A stretch of DNA of 64,000 nt, from the NCBI GenBank assembly GCA_023515745.1, contig JALECJ010000020.1:682001-746000 (forward strand), in the 5' to 3' direction. This document shows positions 13,701-24,923 of the stretch, one piece after another. The translations under genes were made by a program, and so were the position numbers. Numbering within the stretch: the first letter of the stretch is position 1; each line of letters begins with the position of its first letter. Under the pieces are notes generated by a model, which was given only the letters and a program-made list of their open reading frames with translations, ran no database searches and was not told the DNA's origin. Origin of the DNA: Amoeboaphelidium protococcarum. Taxonomy: Eukaryota; Aphelidiomycota; Aphelidea.

Positions 13701-13943
13701 TAAGGACGACTGAGATTCCAAAGAGTCACTTAAGTCATCATCACTTCCACCATCAATATCATCATCTTCAGTGCCAGACACTGAGACACCTTCAATATTA
13801 TTATTAAGACCAATGGAAGATTCTTTATTCACCTCAGCCATACTCAAATACTTGTTGGCAATACTTTAAACTTTATAATCATCAACTCCAGCATCAGCAT
13901 CATCATCATCGGTACTATTTTCAATTCTAAACTTGGACGCCAT
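10743..13943 (-). CDS. MRC1: MRC1/claspin-like DNA replication checkpoint mediator
   Basis: 1066 residues, intron-free, extremely acidic with many Asp/Ser runs. Around residues 655-760 lies the MRC1-like region: FIDEEADLEDDEF, then MGGVDGD, then DDELIDQDDRVRELH, a layout seen in fungal Mrc1 and in animal claspin. In known species Mrc1/claspin travels with the replication fork, stimulates the CMG helicase and passes the stalled-fork signal to the effector kinase. Scattered S/T-Q and DSD sites fit kinase control, but the TAG/TAA glutamines make S-Q counting easy to inflate. An ACGCGAAA box lies about 155 bp upstream of the ATG (14097-14104), the kind of site that drives G1/S genes in fungi. Confidence 0.75.
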
Positions 13944-14338
13944 ACTATATATACTGCAGCAGTACTTACTTACTTATTGATCCTATAAGAACTAGTAATG
14001 ACGACTATAAGCAATTATGTACAGAGTGGACGTAGTGAGTTAGTTCTCTGAGCAGTAAAGAGTAGAAATCTTTGAAACAGAAAATTTCTCGCTAAGTTTC
14101 GCGTGGTTTGTCGCGTTCGGCAATCTCTCTCTCCCGCTCCATACAGTACGATTATAGATTAGTTTGTAGCTACCTAGTAGAAAATGGTTACCATAGTTGT
14201 AGTCGCTTGTCAAATTTAATTAATGCAGTAAAATAAAAATCAAGAAACAAACGTGAAAGCGAATGGTGCAGCCAAAAAGTATAGCCTTTCATTGTGCTTT
14301 ATATATCACCCTCTAACAAGGTCAACCGACAATCACCT
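13944..14338. other. Intergenic, about 395 bp, MRC1 promoter
   Basis: Upstream of MRC1 and downstream of PDHB (both minus strand). Contains TTTCGCGT at 14097-14104 (ACGCGAAA on the MRC1 strand), a nearby GTCGCG, and a CTCTCTCTC pyrimidine tract. No gene seen. Confidence 0.5.
14097..14104 (-). promoter_or_regulatory. ACGCGAAA box upstream of MRC1
   Basis: The octamer reads ACGCGAAA on the minus strand, about 155 bp before the MRC1 start. It combines the MCB core ACGCG and the SCB/E2F-like CGCGAAA of fungal and animal G1/S promoters. The same octamer lies about 130 bp before the SLD5 start. Function is inferred from motif and gene type. Confidence 0.4.
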
Positions 14339-15562
14339 TCAGTTCTTACCAGTGACCGAACGTTTGGCGACGCGTACGATATTCTCAATGGTTGGTAGAC
14401 TGGCATCTTCCAGGTTCTTGGCATACGGCATTGGGATATCAGCACCGGTGACACGCAAGATTGGACCATCCAGGTAATCGAATCCCTCACCTTCACTGAT
14501 CTGGGATGAGATCTCACTTCCCACACCAAACATTGGCCATCCACCTTCGACAGTGACGAGACGGTTTGTCTTCTTGATCGACTTCAGGATAGTGTCCATA
14601 TCCAGTGGACGGATGGAACGCAAGTTGATCACCTCCGCAGATATGCCGTGCTTCTCCTTCAGCAACTTGGCAGCCTCAATACAGTGACCGACTGGGCGAG
14701 AGTGTGCCACCAGAGTAATATCGCTTCCCTGGACTTCAACATTAGCTTTGCCAATCTCCAGCACAAAATCATCCTTCAAAGCCTCATCTGGCATAGGGAA
14801 ACTGACACCGTACAGCAGTTCATTCTCCAAGAAGATACAAGGATTAGGATCGCGAATGCAAGCCTTCAATAATCCCTTGGCATCATAGGCGGACCATGGG
14901 GACACCACTTTCATTCCGGGAACTGAGCCATACCATGCAGCAAAACACTAAGAATGCTGAGCAGCAACTCCACTAGCAGCTCCGTTCGGTCCACGGAACA
15001 CAATCGGCACAGTGGCCACAGCACCGCTCATGTACCTCTACTTGGCAGCACTGTTCACTATTTGATCAATCGCCTACAGATATGTTAACGTGAGTTTTAA
15101 ATAAAAGTAGAAAGTAGGAGCACATAATTGCTATAGGGCGTACCTGCATGGAAAAGTTCCAAGTCATGAATTCACAGATAGGCTTAAGGCCGTGCATGGC
15201 AGCACCTACAGCCATACCGGCGAACCCACTCTCCGTAATTGGAGTGTCGATAACACGCTTAGCACCAAACTTGTCCAGGAGACCCTTTGAGATCTTGTAA
15301 GCTCCATTGTATTGAGCGACTTCTTCGCCTAGAAGGAACACGGTAGGATCTCTCGTCATCTCCTCTTCCATGGCTTAGTTTAAAGCTTCGCGTACAGTCA
15401 CCTACACTATTCCGATTACAGGAGATGTTATAAGTCGCGAATGAATACGATTAAACTATGTCATACCTATACTTGGGACTGACTTGCTAATAGTCGCTTC
15501 TACAGATTCTTAACTCCACCAGCGGTAGACTTGATTAATCGGCCGCTATTGATCATCATCAT
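14339..15562 (-). CDS. PDHB: Pyruvate dehydrogenase E1 component subunit beta, mitochondrial
   Basis: Three exons on the minus strand: 15467-15562, 15144-15401 and 14339-15073 (362 residues). The first exon encodes a basic, Ser-rich leader typical of mitochondrial import. The mature part starts [15 protein letters not shown] and contains the family signatures [35 protein letters not shown] and [17 protein letters not shown]. In the second half the C-terminal transketolase domain shows [10 protein letters not shown] and [11 protein letters not shown]. It pairs with E1-alpha to decarboxylate pyruvate using thiamine diphosphate. The two introns (65 and 70 bp) end GTGTAG and CTGTAG. The exact donor of intron 1 has an alternative 6 bp away (GTATAG or GTATGA), both in frame. 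Intact PDH implies aerobic-type mitochondria. Confidence 0.95.
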
Positions 15563-15703
15563 TGTTGTGGTGTATTTTAGCTTTGCCTCTCGGAACGAAA
15601 AAAAATTTTGACGATCAAACGCTGTTAATCGCTACTTGAAATACAATTTGAATAACTATAAGAATCTAATATATTGCAGCGATAAATTGCAAATATTCAA
15701 AGT

Positions 15704-17041
15704 TCATTTAGGTGCTTGGTAGGATTTAAGCCATTCTTTAGTCTAGTGGCCGTATTAGCTGTCAAGCGCTGGTAATAACCAAATTCTGAGTACACCATCT
15801 TCAGGATAAGTAAAGCGTTTCCTCTAACATGCATTCAGCACCGATTCTCCGGTGGATACTTCAGACCACATAACACGATCATATTTGGTATCAAGCGGGA
15901 CATATAATGATACGGATTGAGGTTTATATGCACTACTACCTTCGAAATCAAAATCATCTCTATCAGCAAGAACTTCTTCAAGAAGATCCACCCAACGCGT
16001 CTACTCATCGACACTTTGTAACACGTCAAATCGCTATGGCAGAGGATATACAATAATAACAGGTAGCATAAGAGAGCATTGATTTAAATCGCCTTCGCCG
16101 CACACATCTGGTTTATAATCAAAGCCAGCAGGTACAGTAAATAGCGCTGTAGATAACGTCTGAGGACCAAATTCTGTAGTGGGTGGATATTTCAACCATT
16201 GTGCATTCTACAGATTAATCTTCTTACCTCTAAAAGCATCAATTATCTAATTTTATTTCTATTAAAGAACTTCAGACTTTTGCAACTTACTCTACTGCTC
16301 GAGCATATAACGATTACACTACTTATCCACTTCTTGCATCAACGCAGTAAATTCTGATCGCTAGCTCTCATTAGCGCGACTTAATGCAAACTGAATACAT
16401 TGCTTAGACTCTTCAAACTTCTGCAGAGCCAATGTAGCTTTAGAATATCTATAACACGCTTTAAGAAGACTATTATTAAGTTGCTGCTTATCACATTCTT
16501 ATGATGATGTGGCTGCACTCTATCCAATCTTGATAACTACACCGGAATCAAGAATACAACTCTTATAATTTTAAAGCTCTAAATGCACTGCCGCTCTATT
16601 ACTGTAGATCTGCATCATCAATAGAGTATCCACCTACTTTCTATTATCATCTCGCTCTAGCAATGCAATACCTTTACCATACTTTTCCAGTGCCACAGTC
16701 AAGTATTGGCGATATTTTGACGCGTCAACGTTCTTCAACTTATACTCCTTCTTGGCCTCGACGAATATCTCATTACCACTCACCTTCCACCGTTCCACCA
16801 CCTCTTGCACCGTCTCTCCTTCTATCAAGTCATCGCTCATCAACTACTGGAATGCCTATAGCTGTGGATTGTCTTTCATATCAGCTGAAGATGGTTTATT
16901 GCTCATAAATAGCGGGATCTGGTCCATCTCCTGCGCCCAGTTATCTTCACTCAGCGGCTACCAATCTGTACCTTTAGTTGCCATCATATGACCCAAGAAA
17001 TCCATATCATCTTCTCCCTGATTCTACGCGTTATTTACCAT
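15704..17041 (-). CDS. TTC4: TTC4/CNS1-type Hsp90 cochaperone with TPR domain
   Basis: 445 residues. The N-terminal part has the IPLFM motif that precedes the TPR domain in Cns1/TTC4. It is followed by WKVSGNEIFVEAKKEY (TPR helix 1), a second unit with YSNRAAVHLELQNYKSCI, and a third with RYSKATLALQKFEESKQCI. A coiled-coil linker rich in TAG glutamines leads to a C-terminal wheel-like domain with FDYKPD and VPLDTKYDRV. In the family this protein binds Hsp90 and Hsp70 through the TPRs and assists translation-linked folding. It shares a 136 bp divergent promoter with the retropepsin-like gene at 17178. Confidence 0.85.
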
Positions 17042-17177
17042 CTTAAATTGATCAAAGCTGAGCGAGTAAATAAACGTCTGATATGTTTAGGAGTTACGCT
17101 GTCAATCTAGCGAGATTCAGAATTTTAAAGTTTTAATCAGGTAGAAAAATTTTCATTCCCGTTCAACGGTATTAAAA
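17042..17177. promoter_or_regulatory. Bidirectional promoter region, 136 bp
   Basis: Separates two divergent starts (TTC4 on minus, retropepsin-like on plus). ATG to ATG is only 136 bp, so both promoters must overlap here. A TTTTAAAGTTTTAA stretch lies in the middle. Confidence 0.5.
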
Positions 17178-17723
17178 ATGGAAAAATCAACATCCTTGCC
17201 CAAAACAAGCGAAAGCAGGACTTACTCCATCCATGACCCACCCGGGTACATTAATCCTTCTTTGCAAGACATGCTCCTCACCGATATTACTGCTGAAGAG
17301 TTGTTGAAAATTGCGGAACGACTCGGAGTGGACTACTTGGGACCAGCAGCTGAATTTCCTTGCTCCTTCCCGAAATCTGGAAAACTTCATGGAAATAACA
17401 GGCGACTTATGGTCTCTCTCTCTTGTTGCAAGGAAGGAGATAATAACTCAAAGCCCGTCGACATCATCTTCCTTATCAACACTGCCTCTCCAAACACTTT
17501 TCTGTGTGAGAAAGCTATGGAGGCACTAAATGGAAAGCCTGGATGCAACATTTTCTCGATGATGGATGTCATGATTCATTCTGATACTGTTATCACTTGC
17601 CATTTATCTCCTCATGACAAACATTTTTCGGATGTCAATGTTCTTGGAATGGATTTCTTGTCAAAGAACTTGCTCTCTCTATCGATGAATTATAAGAAGG
17701 AAACTTTTCAATTGACTTTATGA
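17178..17723 (+). CDS. Small retropepsin-like (aspartic protease fold) protein, degenerate active site
   Basis: 181 residues ending in TGA. Residues 93-150 look like a single retropepsin-type lobe. FLINTASPNTFLC sits where LIDTGSPxTF would be expected, and near residues 155-165 VNVLGMDFLSKN matches the ILGxDFL flap-side motif of retroviral-like aspartic proteases. The catalytic Asp of D-T/S-G is Asn and the Gly is Ala, so it is probably not an active protease. There is no reverse transcriptase or integrase nearby, so it looks like a domesticated or cellular DDI-like protein rather than part of a live element. Unlike its neighbours it contains no TAA or TAG codon. Assignment rests on these two motifs only. 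Confidence 0.5.
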   Translation: MEKSTSLPKTSESRTYSIHDPPGYINPSLQDMLLTDITAEELLKIAERLGVDYLGPAAEFPCSFPKSGKLHGNNRRLMVSLSCCKEGDNNSKPVDIIFLINTASPNTFLCEKAMEALNGKPGCNIFSMMDVMIHSDTVITCHLSPHDKHFSDVNVLGMDFLSKNLLSLSMNYKKETFQLTL

Positions 17724-17971
17724 AATACTGAATCATTTGTCTATTGCTGATAACTAACAATAGTTCTGTATGAAATTTGGTATCATTCGGTGCTCTAACT
17801 AGCGTACTTCCTGAACAAGAAATTATATGACTGTCTAAGCAATTATCTTCATTGTAGATTGATGATTTCGTTGTTAAATTTCGCGATATGTTTAGTATTT
17901 CAATTTTTTTTTATTAAGGCCTATCTTGATTCCAGCTTATCGAATTTGAACAAAAGTTGAAATACTGCATT

Positions 17972-18730
17972 ATGTGGATGATAAATAGTATAGTAGCTAA
18001 GAGACTGTTTAGATCGAATTGGATATAGGAGAGTTCCAGATTTTAGAGATCGAGACGAGGGGGAGGATGGTAGTGGCTGAATGACGGTAATCCAGAGCCG
18101 GTGATCTACAGTTTGATCGGCGTCAATCTGTTGGTCTTTCTCGAGTGGTAGCGGCGAGAGTATAATGCTAAACGGAATGGTAATTACAGGGGATATAAGT
18201 AGATGCTGGATAATTTCACCGTGTCAGGGAGCGGAGTGTTGAAAGAGCATCGCTATCATACTCTGCTGACGTCAATGTTCTCACACAAGGATGTGCTGCA
18301 TCTGGCCGTAAATATGCTTGGTCTTTACAGCTTTGGTCCGTCGCTAGCTTACTCAATCGGACTCAAAAGATTCCTCTTATTATATCTAGGTGGAGGATTA
18401 GCCTCATCAACCACATCCGCTCTCTACCACTATGGATCTAGTTCCAATAATGCCTATCAGCACGAGTTACGTTCAATGGGTGCCAGTGGTGGTCTGATGA
18501 GCATGTTCACCAATTTCGCTCTCCTCTTTCCTCAGGCGTAAGTCTGGGTGTTGATCTTCCCCGTGCCTTCTAGAGTGGCTCTAATCGGATTTGCAGTGTA
18601 TGACTTCTTTTTCATGGGTAGCGGTAGTGGTGCTGGTGGTACACGCATTGACCATGTTGGCCATCTGGGTGGATTAGCTTTCGGTGCCCTGTCAACAGCT
18701 CTTCTATTCAGAGGTCGCATAAGATGGTGA
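17972..18730 (+). CDS. Rhomboid family intramembrane serine protease
   Basis: 252 residues. A basic N-terminal leader with Arg/Ser runs could be a mitochondrial presequence. The core has VIYSLIGVNLLVFLEW (TM1), then HLAVNMLGLYSFGP, and then the active-site GASGGLMSMF near residue 172. The catalytic His lies in DHVGHLGGLAFGAL near 226. Both residues of the Ser-His dyad and the GxSG motif are present, so it should be an active intramembrane protease. Length and leader fit the PARL/Pcp1 mitochondrial group, though a secretory-pathway rhomboid is not excluded. The start is the first of two close ATGs. Confidence 0.85.
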
Positions 18731-18805
18731 TATCATGGTAAAATCATTTGGAAAACATAAAATTACTTATAAAAATAACTTCATTATTACTATTCAAAAA
18801 CTTAT

Positions 18806-20671
18806 TCAATCCTTCATGGCAACTATCATTGGAGGATAGTCATTCTTGCGCATAACGTTGTACCCAAACATCATGTTCGCATTCTGCAGTATCAGAGGGT
18901 AGTCAGTGTCTGAAGGTACTGGGCGAACATCTTTATCACTCATCAATAGTGGATAATACGTCTGATTATTGTAACTTATAGAAGATGAATCTGATGTAAC
19001 ACGCGCCAGTAGTCTACACACCATTCTGCGCTAGAAAGCAGGTCTCTGATCCAACATTTGATCAGGTGCAGACAATACGAATCCTACGCAACCGGAAAAC
19101 CCATCTCGACCTGTCATTGCGGCAGAGAAGTTATTACACGTCTCCCTGCACTGGCTCATCTGATACACATATCTCAGATCCAAAATGGCATACAGCTGAT
19201 CGTCATTGAACGATTTGTTGAACATGTATGGATTGACGCGTTTAGATGGATACGTGTAAATGAACTCTGTTCTATTCTTGTACGTGTATCCATCATTGCC
19301 ACATTCAAAGTTGGTGTTCTGACACAAATGTCGACACTTTCCAAATGGACCACATGCTTGCTGATAGAAGAACTTCCACTACCCATTCCCGCACTCTCTA
19401 TCAATGTATGGCTCACCGCCGTGCGGACAGATGGACCAGTAATCCTTCTCCATAGTCTGCTTGCCGGAACAACGCGTAGGCATATATACAGACCACTCGC
19501 ACTTGAACTCCATCTCTCCCGCATCTGGATCCCATTTGATCATCTCCAATTCATTTTGCTTGCGTGGTATGAACACGTCTCGCAGCAAGGTCCAGAAAGT
19601 ATCATTGTTCTACACGGCGAAGAAGATGAAAAAGCCTAGTACTGCGACCAGAGCTACACCGACAAAAATCTATGACGCTGATAGAGCAGCTACCCAAGCA
19701 GCACTAGCTTAAACTATGGCACCTACTCCTTGAGAAATCAATGGAGCGAGACTGGTCTTCAGTGCCTAGACAACCTGGACAGCCAACCACGATAACAAAC
19801 CAGCATTAATCACCTAAAATGATCCAGATATGCCCATTATAGCCTATTGCTTGGTATTACTTCCCTAATCAATAGGAGTCTATCTCTCATTCACAAGAGG
19901 AGCGACAACTTTATCAATATTCTTATTCGCTGCGACAATCAAATCTATTGCGGCATTAGATTACTTGTACTGAGTGTCAAAGCAATCGCCTATACGAAAG
20001 CACGGAGACCCAATGATACACTTTTAGAAGGCAAAATCATTCTCGATTCCAGACAGTCCAGATGTGCACTTGGTATCCTCTCTTACAAACATGTTGAATC
20101 TGCTGATATTACCATCAGCGACAGGAGTAGTCAGATTCACATTACAGATATCCAGTCTCTATCTGGCTTCGTGACATATGCCGGAATAAAGCGTGAAATT
20201 ATGGGTCAAAGTTTTGGTGACCACCTCCCTAAACTCATTCACCGTGATATTTCCATCCTAATTACCATCAAAGATATTTGTAGATTGATCTTTATAGTCT
20301 TAAACCAGTGCTTTGAACAGAGGATCCATCGACGCGTTCTTGGGCGATTCCAACTGTTCCATGCCAGCCTGCAGTTGCTATACAGTAATCACCCCAGATT
20401 TATTGGGCGTGATTTTATTGAATGTGTTATTCAGATGCGCGTCCAGCTTATCTTGGTCACTATCAAATAAAATTGCAAACAGATTGGTTGACGTGTTGGC
20501 ATATTACTAGTTGTTTATCGTTATCACGCTCAAGAAGTGATTCTCCTGCGATGGCGTCTGGAAATGCTTAGTCTGTGTGGGCAGAGTCAATGGCAGCAGT
20601 GGAGTATCATTTGCCAGTATATATCCGCACACGGATATCACAACAACAGCAACAAGTTTTTACGCGTACAT
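18806..20671 (-). CDS. Large EF-hand, Cys-rich single-pass membrane protein
   Basis: 621 residues with an N-terminal signal peptide (KLVAVVVISVCGYILA). Around residues 90-150 is an EF-hand pair. The second loop, DGNQDGNITVNE, has all calcium ligands; the first is degenerate. A hydrophobic helix at about 330-360 (FVGVALVAVLGFFIFFAV) divides the protein. The C-terminal 260 residues are rich in Cys and Trp/Tyr (CEWSVYMPTRCSGK, CPHGGEPY, CGPFGKCRHLC), typical of a disulphide-bonded domain. Both sides having Cys-rich parts makes the topology unclear. I do not recognise the family. It converges on the rhomboid gene, with 75 bp between the stops. Confidence 0.65.
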
Positions 20672-21237
20672 TGCGATTCAATAGACTAAAAATGTATTAC
20701 TATGCTAGGACAGCAGTAAAATAGTGAAGTGAGGTACATTGTGATCAAGTCACACACCAATGTTACCCCTTAAATATGTCACCGGAGATGATTTAATACC
20801 TCAGATTGTAAGATCGATCTAATGATGTAAATAGAAAAGCTATTTATGATTTTAATTTCGTATTCAGTTCCGGATATGTATAGAATCGTGCAAAGCTATC
20901 TAACGAATAGACGAATTGAGTGAAATCAATGTTGTACTGTACTCATAGTGTGTAAATAAGTTGCAGTTGACGCCTATGTTGGTCGTCAGTCATTAAAGAC
21001 TTATCCTATAGATCGCAATATTGCATATACTCATCACATACCGCTAATAAGCATTAGTTTGCGTCTCGATGGCGTATGAAAGCCATGAATAGATATAGGC
21101 GCGCCACTTTGTAATGAGACAATGTACTGTCTAAACACGCGGTCCTATGTCTGCACTTACAAAGCTTTCGTAATCCCACCTGTTATGGTGGCTTTATAAA
21201 TAATTTTGTCTCCTTTCCAATTTTAAATAAGCACACA
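20672..21237. other. Intergenic, about 565 bp, divergent promoter
   Basis: Lies between the divergent EF-hand gene and the hydroxylase gene. All frames contain TGA and no conserved motif is evident. It presumably holds two promoters. Confidence 0.4.
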
Positions 21238-22212
21238 ATGATGGATTTAGAAAAGTCAACTGAAAAGCTGGTCAGTACTCAAGCAGTTGATGCTGATGAG
21301 TTTCAGCCTATACAGCCATTATCCTGGAACGACTTTAAAGTACGATCCTCCAACATTCGCCATGTCTTTGGCACTCCCGATGGTGATGGCGGCAATCTGC
21401 ATATTCAAGTAGGATCATTTTTGCTATTGTACGCTGCTATGTAACATATCTGCGATCTGGATGCTTTGTGGAGTTGGATTGCGGGCAAGTACTTTCATGA
21501 TTCAAATGATTAGTTCTTACTCATGGTAGTTGGTGGATTCTCGGTTACATCTTTGGCGTACTGGGTGGCAGCTGCTGTGTACACAGCGCTGGAATCCTGG
21601 CCTGGCGCGTCGCAGTACAAGTTATAGCCTGAACACAAGACTTCATGGTAAGATATAAAATCAGCTGCTTTGAATGTTTTGCGTAATCAGTTGGTAGTAA
21701 ATCTGCCTCTTACAGTCTTGTATTGGCTAGTTATGACTCGCGTCGACTGGTCATTATCCCAGCCATTTCCGACCGTATGGCGCTTAACTCTGGACATTTT
21801 TGTCATTGCTGCAGTGGATGAAGTACTCCTCTACTTCTTCCATCGCCTGTGTCATACTTAGTAATTTTGGCGTTTCCATAAGATTCATCATCAGTTCAAG
21901 TCTCCAACGGGAATAGCTGCTGTTTCAGCCCATCCGGTTGAACATTTATTGGTTAATACTCTTCCAATGCTGGTCGGCCCAATGATAATGCGTAGTCACT
22001 TTGCTTTGGTAATTTTATGGATTTGTGCTGCTCAAATTGCTGCCATACACGCTCACTGTGGTCACAAGTATCCATCAATGGATACTCCGGCTTTACACGA
22101 CATGCATCATCGCGTTGGTTACTGCAATTATGGTCCTTTTGGAGTTCTAGACAGACTATTTGGGACTTACAAACAGCCTCCACCCTTAAGTGAATTAGAC
22201 AATATCAAGTGA
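21238..22212 (+). CDS. Fatty acid hydroxylase / sterol desaturase superfamily protein
   Basis: 324 residues, with four or so hydrophobic segments. The three iron-binding histidine boxes are present in order: HRLCHT near residue 202, HKIHHQ near 216, and in the C-terminal part HCGHKYPS followed by HDMHHR. This is the di-iron membrane hydroxylase pattern of FAXDC2/ERG3-type proteins, which act in the ER on fatty acids or sterols. The overall order and FGVLDRLFGTY ending fit FAXDC2-like members best. Substrate not determinable. Three tandem Met possibilities exist at the start; the first ATG of ATGATG is used. Confidence 0.85.
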
Positions 22213-22880
22213 TTTAAATTTAATAGTGTTTTCTGGTATGGTTTGTTAGAGCTCACTGTAGCTGACGTAATCACGATGAGTTGAGTGAAACGCGAAAGCG
22301 CCTCATCGTCGCCTCTTCTCTAATGGAACATTGACTTCGACATTGACAGCTTGAAATTTTGAAATATGATTAATAACAGTAGTTATTTTGGATACAGTTG
22401 TTTTCCATTGAGCCAGTTGGCTTCCTAGGATAGTTATCCTGCAGGTGTCCTCACTAGTCAGTTGCCTAGTGAACCACCGTCTAACATGGTTTTTCACCAT
22501 TCAAGTTTTTCGGATGTTACCGTTAATTTCGACCGGGTTTTGTTACCGTTGAGAACCTTGTGTTCAATAACAATAATGTACTGTAGAGTGCATTTATGAA
22601 ATACATAATTCAGCTTCAGGAGGACACTACTGCAAACATCCGTCCGAGAATAGTTGAAACTGATTTATCATGACTGAATGATCAAATCAGATCGCGATCG
22701 CAAATTATGACAAAAATTTTCAAACCAATTTCACTTTAGTGGCAGTCATCGGATCGATCGATTAAATTCGTAAATACTTGCTCCACTTACAATCAGTAGA
22801 TAAGTGATATCCTGCCGTAAATAACCGCAAGCCTCTATTTCCTCCTTTTCCTTCAGCATACTCCGCGTATATCGATAAGA
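22213..22880. other. Intergenic, about 670 bp, with one short minus-strand ORF
   Basis: Contains ACGCGAAAGCGCC near 22287 and GCGATCGC and CGATCGATCG palindromes near 22695-22760. A 65-residue minus-strand ORF (listed separately) is the only coding candidate. Confidence 0.4.
22303..22500 (-). CDS. Possible small protein, 65 residues
   Basis: An ATG-to-TGA frame in an otherwise empty gap. The peptide has a balanced composition (basic ends, a middle SEDTCRITILGSQLAQW) that looks more coding-like than random. No homologue recognised, no TAA/TAG codon used, and it could be chance. An ACGCGAAAGCGCC element lies just beyond its 3' end rather than upstream. Confidence 0.25.
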   Translation of the reverse strand: MVKNHVRRWFTRQLTSEDTCRITILGSQLAQWKTTVSKITTVINHISKFQAVNVEVNVPLEKRRR

Positions 22881-23795
22881 ATGAATTGCGAGTCTCAAGC
22901 GTGTGTAATAGTGTTGACGTATGTATTTCCTGCTCTGGGTGTGATAACTGGAACTTTAGTCAATCTCTCAGCGCTGCCTTCGATATTGAAGATTCACAGA
23001 TTTATGACTCGCTAGTTCAAGTCGGCGGTGTTGCTGAACGATATCGATGCTTATAAGAGACCGGTGATGATAAATCCTCTGCCATATGCGTTCCAACTTC
23101 CGAATGCTCTCGCTTGGGTCTTTTACTCTTTTGTTGTCAAAGATTACTTTATCGCTGCTGTCAATTTTCTTGGATGTATACTCCCCGTCTACTATCTAGT
23201 GATGCTCCAAGTTTATGGATCGTATTTGATAGTCTCCTAGAAGAGAAGTGCTAACTCTCTTGGTATGGCGAAAATGTAATCGATTAGCGATGATGCGTTG
23301 AATCCGCGCGGCTCCACACAAGTGATGATTGATGACTAGTAGTAGTCGCAGGCGACCGCTGTTGATGTCAAATTGGTGTCTAGTTAACTGGCGTAGAGTT
23401 TATTAGTCACCACCGTGACTTTTGGTATCAATCTGATCTTGGCCATCATTGTGTTTATTCCCCTAACTCCTAGAGAGAATTCTGAGCAGTACTTTGCCGC
23501 CAGAAAGATGATATTCGGAGTGGCGTCTCTGATATTTCTAACCTTCTTGTACGTAGCTCCGCTGTCTGTATTGTATAGAATTCTCAAGTTGAGATACGAG
23601 TCCAAGGTGCGCGAACTCATCTATATTCCGCTGGCCATTGCCATGATTATGAATGGCTCCCTATGGTCTGTTTACGGGTTTGTTCTCAATGATTATTTCA
23701 TCTGGTTCCCGAATGTTGTCGCTGTTGTAGTTGGAGTCTTGCAGGTTATTTTGGTCTTCATTTTTGGTAAGCCTCCGCCAGTGCACGAGCTTTGA
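22881..23795 (+). CDS. SWEET (MtN3/saliva) sugar transporter, first of a tandem pair
   Basis: 304 residues. Two three-helix MtN3 repeats are recognisable. The first contains PSILKIHRFMTRQFKS, then NPLPYAFQLPNALAWVFYSFVVKDYFIA; the second contains APLSVLYRILKLRYESKVRELIYIPLAIAMIMNGSLW (read as separate motifs) and YGFVLNDYFIWFPN. The proline and asparagine positions that line the SWEET pore are kept. A loop of about 70 residues rich in TAG/TAA glutamine joins the halves. SWEETs move mono- or disaccharides down their gradient across plasma or vacuolar membranes. The gene lies 189 bp before a diverged paralogue in the same orientation. Confidence 0.85.
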
Positions 23796-23984
23796 TACTT
23801 TGTAAAATTGCGATATAGTTTTGCTTTACGCGCGATTGTAATTTTTTATGACGAAAATTTCCAGATCCCAGATCGCGCTACTTCTCTTAAGGCGCCAACT
23901 CATTTTTCACCTTTTGCTTTGAAATAATTTTAATTTTTGCTCCCACGATATAAAGTTTCCCGCCAGCTATCAATCGTACTGACA

Positions 23985-24923
23985 ATGCTTGTAGAGTGTG
24001 CATCTTAAGAGTGTTTTATTGTGCTGAGGTATGTGATTCCGTCGCTGGGCTCAGTGACCAGTGCTCTGGTGTATTTAGCGGCGATGCCTGTCGTTGTGTA
24101 AATGATTCGGTATTTGCTGACGTACAAGAATACGGCTGGCCGTATGTTGGTGCGCCCTAAAATGATTAATCCTCTCCCCTATGCACTTCAGCTTGGTAAT
24201 GGCCTCGGTATTACTTTTTATAGTGTAGAGAAGCAGGACCTGTTTCTATCCTGGGTCGGCTTCATGGGCATTTGCACGGGTATTTTCTATGTAATTGGAC
24301 TGGTTGCGTATGGATTCTTCATTTATAACGATGATCTTAGCGATGGAGTGGCACCACAAGATGAAGACATTCCGCTTCAGGCTACCAATGGTTTAGACTC
24401 AAAAGATGATTAAAATGCGGATGGTGATGAGAAGAGATAGTATCGCTCATTGTCCTCGTAGAATTAGATTAAAACATCCTCTGAACCACGCTACGATCCA
24501 CAGCTCATGATGAAATAGTTAAAAGCAGCCGTGGCTCTGGCTGTCTTTGGTCCTGCCATTGCTCTAGTGGCGTAGCTCGTGGCTTTAAATGCCTTCCGAG
24601 ACCCAAAATATGATCAGGGTAGAGCCACGTTCATGGGATCGATCAGTGTCTCGTTCTACACCATTATGTTGGCCAGTCCCCTTACGGTGATTAGGCGTGT
24701 CATTAAAAACCCAGAGTAGACTTCAAAATTGATTTACGGTCCTCTTGCATTCACGTACTTCATTAACGGCTCTTTTTGGGCGATTTATGGTCTGGTCATT
24801 GCTGATTACTTTATCCTACTTCCCAACTTGTTTTCAGCTTTGAATGGATTGGTGCAATTGGCTCTCCTCTACTTAAATCGAAACAAAGTGGTCCCAATTT
24901 CTGATGAATAGGAGAATGTTTGA
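23985..24923 (+). CDS. SWEET (MtN3/saliva) sugar transporter, second of a tandem pair
   Basis: 312 residues with the same layout as its upstream neighbour: first triple-helix bundle with NPLPYALQLGNGLGITFYSV, a charged Q/D-rich loop of about 65 residues, then the second bundle with LASPLTVIRRVIKNPE and FINGSFWAIYGLVIADYFILLPN. The copies are clearly related but far from identical, so the duplication is not recent. Uptake or efflux direction and sugar are unknown. Confidence 0.85.

Noticed and set aside
17178..17723. Live retrotransposon
   Set aside because: No reverse transcriptase, integrase, LTR or gag-like sequence lies on either side.
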